Part shown: one piece after another, positions 55,473 through 62,041 of the stretch
How the letters are laid out: the number at the start of each line of letters is the position of its first letter
Position numbering within the stretch: the stretch's first letter is position 1
NCBI GenBank assembly: GCA_024280995.1
Contig: JAMXLM010000043.1
Span: 62,001 to 126,000 of the forward strand
DNA: 64,000 nucleotides
From: Candidatus Dormiibacterota bacterium
GTDB lineage: Bacteria > Chloroflexota > Dormibacteria > Dormibacterales > Dormibacteraceae
Reading direction: 5' to 3'
Program-made: the position numbers and the translations under genes
Notes under the pieces: generated by a model
The model's input: only the letters and a program-made list of their open reading frames with translations
Told to the model about the DNA's origin: nothing
Databases searched by the model: none

Positions 55473-56378
55473 CTAGAAGATCGTAGGCGCGGAATCGATC
55501 ACTGATCGGTTCTGAGTGTGGACTCTTCCGATCGCCTTGTACGCGGAAGTTGGATCGAGCGCCCGCGTAGACGGGTTGATTCTGACGATCTCCTCTTCGA
55601 AGACCAAGTACTCCTTTAGTAGGTCAAGCGTTTCCAATCGGCCGCTGTCCGAATTTCGTCCAGTGATCACGAATCTGGTGACCTGCCCGCGCAGCTCACG
55701 CGACATCAGTCCGCGAATTATGCCGACGACGCCTTGAGCCAAGCGCGACTGCCGCCCTCGGTTCCCGGGTTGCAGTGTCAATCCGACCTCCTGGGCGTCG
55801 CCAACGCGCTGAGCGCTCTCGAAGGCATCAGCGAGGGTTTGGTCTACATCGCGCACCGCCGGGATGAATGGAGTTCGAATCTTCAGGTCGACGACCCGAA
55901 TTGATTCAAGCCGATTCAACGACTGAGCCACATCAGTCCTAAGTAGCGGCCGGATCGTGATCGCCCACCCCGGTTGGACGTTGACGTTCAAATAGTGTGC
56001 AAGACCAGTCACACGTGGACCGTAGAAGTTCCAATCAGCTCCGACAACCCCGCCTGTAAAGAACCTGACGTGGGTGCAGTCGGCAACCCCTGCGTTGGAC
56101 GGGATTGCAAGTTGGCTTATTGCTCCAGCCCGCTCCATCTGCGGAAGGTCGGCCCTTCGACTCCGCACGAACCTCATTTGCCACGGCGAGGTCTTCGAGT
56201 CGAGCAGCGGGAATATCACGTTGTCGCCCTCAGCCAGAAACAGGTCAGTACCTGGTTTAAGAAGGCGTATTCGGGCCATAGCCTCGTCGACGTCAAAAGG
56301 CAGGGGCACACCGTTGCTGTCGGTGCCGGCGTCTATCCGATAGAAATAGATGCGACGAGAAACCTTTAGCGTTGCCAA
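55473..56378 (-). CDS. DUF6731-like protein
   Basis: A 301-aa soluble protein. From memory it resembles the DUF6731 family: it opens RIYFYRIDAG, then a WQMRFVRSRRADLPQMERAG block and CTHVRFFTGGVVGADWNFYG, which likely form the conserved fold, and a charged C-terminal half. Family members occur in phages and defence-rich regions, with no known activity. It is followed at once by the frameshifted TM gene, as expected for a sensor/effector pair. Base composition is lower in GC than the flanks. Assignment is tentative. Confidence 0.5.
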   Translation of the reverse strand: MATLKVSRRIYFYRIDAGTDSNGVPLPFDVDEAMARIRLLKPGTDLFLAEGDNVIFPLLDSKTSPWQMRFVRSRRADLPQMERAGAISQLAIPSNAGVADCTHVRFFTGGVVGADWNFYGPRVTGLAHYLNVNVQPGWAITIRPLLRTDVAQSLNRLESIRVVDLKIRTPFIPAVRDVDQTLADAFESAQRVGDAQEVGLTLQPGNRGRQSRLAQGVVGIIRGLMSRELRGQVTRFVITGRNSDSGRLETLDLLKEYLVFEEEIVRINPSTRALDPTSAYKAIGRVHTQNRSVIDSAPTIF

Positions 56379-56421
56379 AGTTCAGCGATTCTACCCCGCT
56401 ATCAAGTCAGTTAAGCCTTTG

Positions 56422-57273
56422 TTAAGCGAGCCGCTTCTTCTCGTCGACATTAGCCTCAACATCAGACTTGTGATCAGCTCGTTGAATGCGTAGAGGGGCC
56501 GCTTCGCTTGTGCCTACACCGAGTCGCACCAACTCCTTCAGCTCGCTTATCTCATTGCTGAGGTGGGCCAACGTGCGTTCGACCTCAGATTCGCCGCGCT
56601 CAGTCCGCAGCCATCGAGCTGTCATTTGGGCGGAGATGAAGCCGAGCAATCCGAGGCCAACGAAGACAAGGCCACCGGCGATGATCTTGCCCTCGGGCGT
56701 AACCGGGCGGATGTCGCCATATCCAACGGTTGTGACCGTTATGAAGGCGAGATACAAGGCGTCGCCGAAAGAGTGGATTGCCGGATTCTGGCCACGTTCG
56801 ACCATCCAAAACCCCTCCGCTGCGCCTATCCAAACCAGCAACGCTGTCGGCCAGACAATCCAGGTTCCTGCCCCGTCAGCGCCCTTTCCCCGCTTTGCCG
56901 CCTTTGCCCGGGCTACATCTCGAACCTGGGTAGCCAATCGAAGAAGACCCAGCAAACGCAACAGCCGCAGTACACGAAGCGGACCGATCGGCGGTAAGCA
57001 GGTCAGCAAGTCGATCCAGTGAGACTTGAAATAGCTCAGACGCGAGGCCGCATCCCAAAAGCGAATCGAGAACTCCGCGAAGAAGATCAGAGCCAATGCG
57101 ATGAGTACGTCCGAAGTCAGCGTTTCGAGGCCTTGATCCACCAGCAGAGCGAGCGCCACATACACGAGAGTGAGACCCGCCATTGCGAGCTCCCAGGCGA
57201 GCGCGTGCTGCTCGACGAAGTGCGTAACTCGACCTCGCTCGATTCGGAAGGACTGTCTCGTGGCCACGGTCAT
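56422..57273 (-). CDS. voltage-gated-type potassium channel
   Basis: A 283-aa six-TM channel. S4 is Arg-spaced (RVLRLLRLLGLLRL, about 100-113), the selectivity filter is TVGYGD (182-187) between S5 and S6, and S6 (about 196-218) is followed by a heptad coiled coil (ESEVERTLAHLSNEISELKEL). It should form a tetrameric K+ channel that opens on depolarisation. Its ATG overlaps the stop of the upstream coiled-coil/PH-like gene by 4 nt, so the two are translationally coupled. The channel is full length. Confidence 0.92.
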   Translation of the reverse strand: MTVATRQSFRIERGRVTHFVEQHALAWELAMAGLTLVYVALALLVDQGLETLTSDVLIALALIFFAEFSIRFWDAASRLSYFKSHWIDLLTCLPPIGPLRVLRLLRLLGLLRLATQVRDVARAKAAKRGKGADGAGTWIVWPTALLVWIGAAEGFWMVERGQNPAIHSFGDALYLAFITVTTVGYGDIRPVTPEGKIIAGGLVFVGLGLLGFISAQMTARWLRTERGESEVERTLAHLSNEISELKELVRLGVGTSEAAPLRIQRADHKSDVEANVDEKKRLA

Positions 57274-58379
57274 GCCCCCACTCCGGCTTGCCTATTCAGA
57301 GCCCAGTTCAGATAGAAAACCGCCCGCTGAGGGGCGGCCATCTTGTAGAAGTCCGGGTTCTCACGTCCCTCCTGAAAGACGGCGACTGCATCGGTGTAGT
57401 ACTCGACGTGGAGGATCTTTGTCAGCGAGATGCTGGTCGACTTCGTGCGCCCAATAAACGCGATCCGCTGGTTGGTAACGATAAACGAGCCCACATCGAT
57501 ATTCGATAGCGCCTGCTGCTGAACCGGATGGCCGCTGTAGCTCCCCACTCGATAGCGAATTCCGGTGTGGCCAATTGGAAAGCTAAAACCAGACGAGCCG
57601 CCGACGAAATGCGTCCGCGTGACCATCCGGGCAAGCGTTGCCGGCACCGAAAGATAGGCCACCTCGCCGGCCTTGACAAGCAGCGGCGAGTCGACGGGCG
57701 TCGGTCCGGAGGTAGCGAGCTTGGCTGCCTCATATAGGGCGTCAAAACCCATTGCTTTCGTGGACTCCAGGCGACGTTGTAGTTCTGCGTTGAGCACGGC
57801 GACCGACTCCCTGGTTGCAGCGATCTGTCCGTCCAGGTCCGTAGCCTTCTGCTCGATCTCGGCCGCTGATCGGATCCCGGCCTCCGCCTCGGGGATGCTG
57901 GTCGGCGGCGCTGCCTTGGCGATCTGAATCAGCAGCGGTCGCAGCTCGCCAACCTCCTTGGCTCTCTGACCCGACAACCCACGCACTTGCCTCCAGGCTC
58001 CGATTCGGCCAAAGACATTGCCGTGAGACTCCTGGTCCTTCAGCTCGCCGGTCGCTTTGTCGTTGCCAGCGATCTGGTCAACAAGGGCGCCGGCTCGCTC
58101 GACCTGGCCCGCGATTGCTTGCGGAACCGACCACTCCCCGCTTCGAGGCACGAGGAGCGCGGCCGCCGCCGCGTATCCGTCGTCCGCCTGTCCATGCAGG
58201 GCCGCCGAATTGGTTGCTGCTTGCCCCAGCCAATCGTTCAACTGCGTGATTCGAGCGCGAAGGCTGTCGATCGGCACCAGCGTGATCGGCCCTGCCTCGG
58301 TTTGGACGGTCGACCAAGCCCGCTGGTCAGATGTGCTCAAGCCCACAGTGGCCGCAGCTCGCCTCCGTGATATGAGCAA
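57270..58379 (-). CDS. coiled-coil protein with C-terminal PH-like domain
   Basis: A protein of up to 369 aa. The N-terminal 190 residues are helical coiled coil (VAVLNAELQRRLEST and others). The C-terminal half (about 230-345) has the bacterial PH-like pattern: GEVAYLSVPATL, then SFIVTNQRIAFIGRTKSTSISL and a HVEYYTDAVAVFQEG strand. Such domains bind lipids or proteins at the membrane. Start uncertain (TTG 58379 or GTG 58343). Directly upstream of, and overlapping, the K+ channel gene; overlaps the preceding gene by 43 nt. Confidence 0.65.
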   Translation of the reverse strand: MLISRRRAAATVGLSTSDQRAWSTVQTEAGPITLVPIDSLRARITQLNDWLGQAATNSAALHGQADDGYAAAAALLVPRSGEWSVPQAIAGQVERAGALVDQIAGNDKATGELKDQESHGNVFGRIGAWRQVRGLSGQRAKEVGELRPLLIQIAKAAPPTSIPEAEAGIRSAAEIEQKATDLDGQIAATRESVAVLNAELQRRLESTKAMGFDALYEAAKLATSGPTPVDSPLLVKAGEVAYLSVPATLARMVTRTHFVGGSSGFSFPIGHTGIRYRVGSYSGHPVQQQALSNIDVGSFIVTNQRIAFIGRTKSTSISLTKILHVEYYTDAVAVFQEGRENPDFYKMAAPQRAVFYLNWALNRQAGVGA

Positions 58380-59176
58380 GCCCCGGAGCGGCCTCCGGAA
58401 TGGCTATATGTGCCGTCCTGGCATTCGTCGACATAGCCCAGCGTGCTCTTCCAGAAGCTCGCGATACACGGAAAGTAGCTGCAGAAACTCGAAGGCGGGC
58501 TGGAGATGTAATTACCCGCGTAGGCGCTGCAGAAGTTGTAGTGCCATGGATTGGCCGGCGCGCCGCAGTAGTCGAAGGCGACCGGCACTGGGGATGGCGG
58601 ATGAGTGGGTGGCGGTTTGGGTGGCGGGGGAGTCGGGCTCGGCTTCAGGCTAGGAGACGGCGTAGGTAGATGGGTCGCAGATGGCGACGGAGCCTGTTTG
58701 CTTGGCGAGGGCGTCGCTACGGCCTGGGCGACCGCCGGTGGCGAAGGCGATGACGGCCCTGTCCCGACGCCCACGTTCGATGCCGGGGTGGGCGGCAAAG
58801 ACGAGCCGAAGCTGACGAGCATCGCGATTCCAAGGGCCAGCCAGGCTGCCCCCGCGGCGAAGATGTTGGACGACCTGAACGCGGGCAGCTTCGTCCGCAT
58901 CCCGAAGGCATTGGTCGCGAGCCAAACAGCTGCAAGGCTGAAAAGCCCGAACACGCCAACCCCGGGATTGGTGAAGAGCTGGACGATCCAGAATGCGATC
59001 ACGAGATATGCGAGGACGGCGACAACCTGCTTCCACCGCTTCCCGGTGCGAAAGCCCGGAATCGCCCGCCACCAGCGGGCACGCGAGGAAGGTGCGCCCC
59101 GGGGCGGACCGCCGGGTGCCGGTTGCGGGCCGGTTTGGTAGTAGGAAGGTGGGATCGGCGACCCGCCCGATGTCAC
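58337..59176 (-). CDS. Pro-rich membrane protein with DUF3761-like end
   Basis: A 279-aa protein. A Pro/Gly-rich N-terminus, three TM helices (about 47-68, 73-92 and 103-125), a Pro/Ser/Thr-rich linker of about 70 residues, and a Cys-rich end. The end holds CQDGTYSHSGGRSGACSYHG, which matches the DUF3761 motif, preceded by several Cys-containing loops (YCGAPANPWHYNFCSAYAG). The Cys-rich end is probably extracytoplasmic. First gene of the operon that leads to the K+ channel. Confidence 0.65.
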   Translation of the reverse strand: MTSGGSPIPPSYYQTGPQPAPGGPPRGAPSSRARWWRAIPGFRTGKRWKQVVAVLAYLVIAFWIVQLFTNPGVGVFGLFSLAAVWLATNAFGMRTKLPAFRSSNIFAAGAAWLALGIAMLVSFGSSLPPTPASNVGVGTGPSSPSPPAVAQAVATPSPSKQAPSPSATHLPTPSPSLKPSPTPPPPKPPPTHPPSPVPVAFDYCGAPANPWHYNFCSAYAGNYISSPPSSFCSYFPCIASFWKSTLGYVDECQDGTYSHSGGRSGACSYHGGELRPLWA

Positions 59177-59256
59177 AGCCGTCCGCCCCAGACGTCCACT
59201 CTAGCCACCCTCCCCAGGGACACCGAAAAGTTGTGGCCGAGATTTTCAGACTTCGC

Positions 59257-60207
59257 TTAACAGTCGTCAAGAGCCGAGATGAGCGTTGCCAGCCGACGGC
59301 GAAACGGGGTAACAGGGGTCGTGACAGTCGAGCCGGGGTGCCAGTCGAAGCTCAGGTGACTGCCGCGCAGCGCAGCGATGTCGCCCAGGTCCGCTGAAGG
59401 GATCAGAAGGCACTCGTCGTCGAACCGGCGCTCGTCCTCGCGCCACGCCAGCATGACGAAGTAAGTCGTCGGAGACGGGCGGAAGCTCGACGCCAGGACG
59501 CTGACCGTCCCGTCCGGGCGGGCCGCATCGACGCTGATTGTCTTGATCTGGAGCCCCAGAACGCGCCCGCTCGTGAGGTGCCGCACCACCAGCTCAGATG
59601 TCTCCAGATCTGGAAAGCACCGAAAGAGGTTCAGCGAGGAGTCCTCGGCCAGCAGTCGGACCACCTCAGCCTCACCCAGGAAGCCCAGGGCGTCTCGCCA
59701 GTCGCGGGACGGCTCCTCGACAGCCTCCAGCGCCGCCGAGATGCCGAACTTCTCGCTCAGGTGGTCGACCGAGACCAGGTAAGGCAGCCATTTGCTGTCC
59801 GAGCGCGGACGCATCCCGAACCCCATCGAGTAGACCGGCCGGCCGTCCCAGGTCGATAGCTCGGCCAGCCTCTTGAAATCCCGTTCGGGGACGACCAGCA
59901 TCGTCGGGCCGACGCCGCCCTCGGTCAACAACCCCGAGACCAGCAGCGCGTCGTCGTCCCGCAGCGAGTCAGCCCAGGCGACCAGGTGAACCTCGCCGTC
60001 GCCATCCAATACTGACCGGCATTTCGCCTGCACCGGCAGATAAACGTCGTCGGAGCGGCGATGGACGATCGCGTCGATCCCTCGGTCCGCCAGCGGCAGA
60101 AACACGTGCAGCTGGCCCCGAGACTGCTCCGTCAGCAGCGCCCACAGCCGGAATTCGAACACCTGCCCGGAAGCGCTCGCCTCCTCGCGTGTCCACGGCT
60201 CAAGCAT
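59257..60207 (-). CDS. protein with two tandem nuclease-like (Mrr/DUF4365-type) halves
   Basis: A 316-aa protein. Each half carries an acidic residue, 14 residues, then Q-x-K: Asp45 to QAK (60-62) and Glu205 to QIK (220-222), each preceded by a helix Glu (E18 and E179). This is the Mrr/DUF4365-like PD-(D/E)xK layout. No methylase or partner is near. ATG 60207 is used; the longer frame lacks homology. It overlaps the COG4705 gene by 8 nt, so coupled to it. Domain call is from motif spacing only. Confidence 0.5.
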   Translation of the reverse strand: MLEPWTREEASASGQVFEFRLWALLTEQSRGQLHVFLPLADRGIDAIVHRRSDDVYLPVQAKCRSVLDGDGEVHLVAWADSLRDDDALLVSGLLTEGGVGPTMLVVPERDFKRLAELSTWDGRPVYSMGFGMRPRSDSKWLPYLVSVDHLSEKFGISAALEAVEEPSRDWRDALGFLGEAEVVRLLAEDSSLNLFRCFPDLETSELVVRHLTSGRVLGLQIKTISVDAARPDGTVSVLASSFRPSPTTYFVMLAWREDERRFDDECLLIPSADLGDIAALRGSHLSFDWHPGSTVTTPVTPFRRRLATLISALDDC

Positions 60208-60973
60208 CAGCGGGCGGGGTGTCTTTGCGGCTGAAGGCCAGGAACGCAACGAAGCCGAGAATCAGCACCCACAGCGCGATGCTCACCGGCCCCTTGCCGA
60301 GATTCAGGCCGCCCTGGCTCGCAGGCACCGCCAGCCAGTCCGCGAACGACGCCCCCAGCGGCCGCGTGATGATATACGCGATCCAGAACGCGACGATCTC
60401 GTTCAGACGCAGAAACCGATACGCCAGGCCCGGCAGCGCGATGAACACCGCGAACAACACGCCCGATGCGAAGAAGCCCAGCCGAAACGTGACCGCCGTC
60501 ATGTCGCCTACGGCAGTCCCCATCGCGAACGTCGCCAGGACTGCGGCCCAGTAGAAGATCTCCCGCCGGCGCGTGAAGATCGAATGCACCGACAGCGTCC
60601 GCTCGCTCAGCCACCACAACAGAAAAATCGCGATCGTCGCCGCCGCGTAGGCCGACGCCGACCACTGGTACGGCACGCCCATGTACACATGGACGATGCC
60701 GGCGGCCATGGTGCCGAACACCGCCACCATCGACACCGCCAGCCAGTACGCCCACGCGTCGTACGCGCGCAGCGCGAGCTGGGCCAGGACGACAACGCCC
60801 AGCACCAAAGCCGCCACCACCACGACGACATACGGGTTGTACGTGTGCACGAAGTAGTCGGACGTCGTCTCGCCCATCCCGGTGGTCAGCACCTTGACGA
60901 TCCAGAAATAGACGGTGAGCTCCGGCACCTTCTTCGCGAGCGGGTTGTTGAGCCAGCGCGCGATCAGCTGCAC
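60200..60973 (-). CDS. COG4705-type membrane protein
   Basis: A 257-aa protein with about seven TM helices. The N-terminal AKKVPELTVYFWIVKVLTTG and GETTSDYFVHTYNP is the COG4705 signature; the C-terminal half has ITRPLGASFADWLAVPASQG, also repeated in the first half. Unknown function. The GTG at 60973 overlaps the M20 stop by 10 nt, so coupled. Confidence 0.8.
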   Translation of the reverse strand: MQLIARWLNNPLAKKVPELTVYFWIVKVLTTGMGETTSDYFVHTYNPYVVVVVAALVLGVVVLAQLALRAYDAWAYWLAVSMVAVFGTMAAGIVHVYMGVPYQWSASAYAAATIAIFLLWWLSERTLSVHSIFTRRREIFYWAAVLATFAMGTAVGDMTAVTFRLGFFASGVLFAVFIALPGLAYRFLRLNEIVAFWIAYIITRPLGASFADWLAVPASQGGLNLGKGPVSIALWVLILGFVAFLAFSRKDTPPADA

Positions 60974-62022
60974 AACATCTCGGCGGCGCGCACATACACC
61001 TCCACGCACCGCTCGACCGACGCAACGTCGACCCACTCCACGTCCGCGTGCTCGCCCTCGCCCGACGGGCCATAGCAGACCGTCGGAATGCCGGCCTCGT
61101 TCATCAGCGCCATGTCCATCCAGTACGCGACGCCGATCTCCTCGGGTCCGCCTGCGGCCGCGGAGACCGCGCGCGCAACCGCATGCGAAGAAGCAACCTC
61201 GGACGGAGGCCGCTCGAGCAGCACCCGAGCGCCGGGCAGCTCGGATGACCAGTCCTCGCCCGGGACGGTGCGCCGCTCGATCTTCAAGACGCAGCGCGAG
61301 GGGTAGGTGGAAAGCTCCTGGCCTCCTTCGATAAGAGAGGCGTGGATGGAGCCCGAACCCAGCAGCGGATGACGGCGCGACACCCGCAATGAGTTCTCGA
61401 GCGCCGCAACGCGCGTCAGCACCGGCCCCATCAAGGCGATCGCGTCCTTGCCTATGTCCGCGCGCGAACCGTGAGCCGCGACGCCGACGGTCTCCACCTC
61501 GAGCCACACAAAACCCTTGTGCGCCAGGCAGAGACGCAGCTGTGTCGGCTCGGTAACGAGCCCGAAGTCCGCGTGGAACTTCTCCAACACTGCAGCGGTA
61601 CCGAAGGACGCGACCTCCTCGTCCGCGACCGCGCACATGATGAGATCCCCGCTCAATTGAGGCGCTCGCTTGGCCGCCAGCATGATCGCCGCCAGCGACG
61701 CCTTCATGTCGACGGCGCCGCGCCCATACACGCGCCCGTCCTCTACGCGCGGGGTGAACGGCGAATCCATCCCGCCCGCGCCGACCGTGTCTATGTGCGC
61801 GTTCAACATCAGCGACCGCCCGCCGCCCGACCCTCGCAGCACGCCCACCACCGACGGCCGGCCCGGCACCGGCTCGACGATCGAAACCTCCAGCCCGGCG
61901 TCCCGCAGCCACGAAGCGACGTACGCCGCGATCGCGGCCTCGCCCGACCCGCCGGCCACCAGGTCCGGGTTCACGGACTCGATGGAAACCAGCGCGCAGA
62001 TCAGCTCTTGCAGCTCGTTCAG
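60964..62022 (-). CDS. M20 family metallopeptidase (ArgE/DapE-like)
   Basis: A 352-aa protein. Metal ligands are in NAHIDTVG, GRGAVDMKA and VADEEVAS; the dimerisation lid is present. Substrate unknown. The family start (LQELICALVSIESVNP) lies before the first GTG (61974); a stop codon lies just upstream in frame, so CTG 62022 is the only start candidate and has TAGCAT 8 nt before it. Divergent from the S9 peptidase with a 19-bp gap. Confidence 0.88.
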   Translation of the reverse strand: MNELQELICALVSIESVNPDLVAGGSGEAAIAAYVASWLRDAGLEVSIVEPVPGRPSVVGVLRGSGGGRSLMLNAHIDTVGAGGMDSPFTPRVEDGRVYGRGAVDMKASLAAIMLAAKRAPQLSGDLIMCAVADEEVASFGTAAVLEKFHADFGLVTEPTQLRLCLAHKGFVWLEVETVGVAAHGSRADIGKDAIALMGPVLTRVAALENSLRVSRRHPLLGSGSIHASLIEGGQELSTYPSRCVLKIERRTVPGEDWSSELPGARVLLERPPSEVASSHAVARAVSAAAGGPEEIGVAYWMDMALMNEAGIPTVCYGPSGEGEHADVEWVDVASVERCVEVYVRAAEMLCS

Positions 62023-62030
62023 ATCGGCTC

Positions 62031-62036
62031 ATGCTA
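62031..62036 (-). promoter_or_regulatory. -10-like box TAGCAT for the M20 peptidase
   Basis: TAGCAT on the minus strand, 8 nt before the proposed CTG start; on the plus strand the overlapping CATGCT (62030-62035) lies 6 nt before the S9 ATG, so the two promoters overlap. Confidence 0.45.
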
Positions 62037-62041
62037 AGCAC

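Noticed and set aside
60974-62041. Long minus-strand frame joined to the COG4705 gene
   Set aside because: The part above 60973 is a shadow of the M20 peptidase frame; only the lower part has TM helices and homology.
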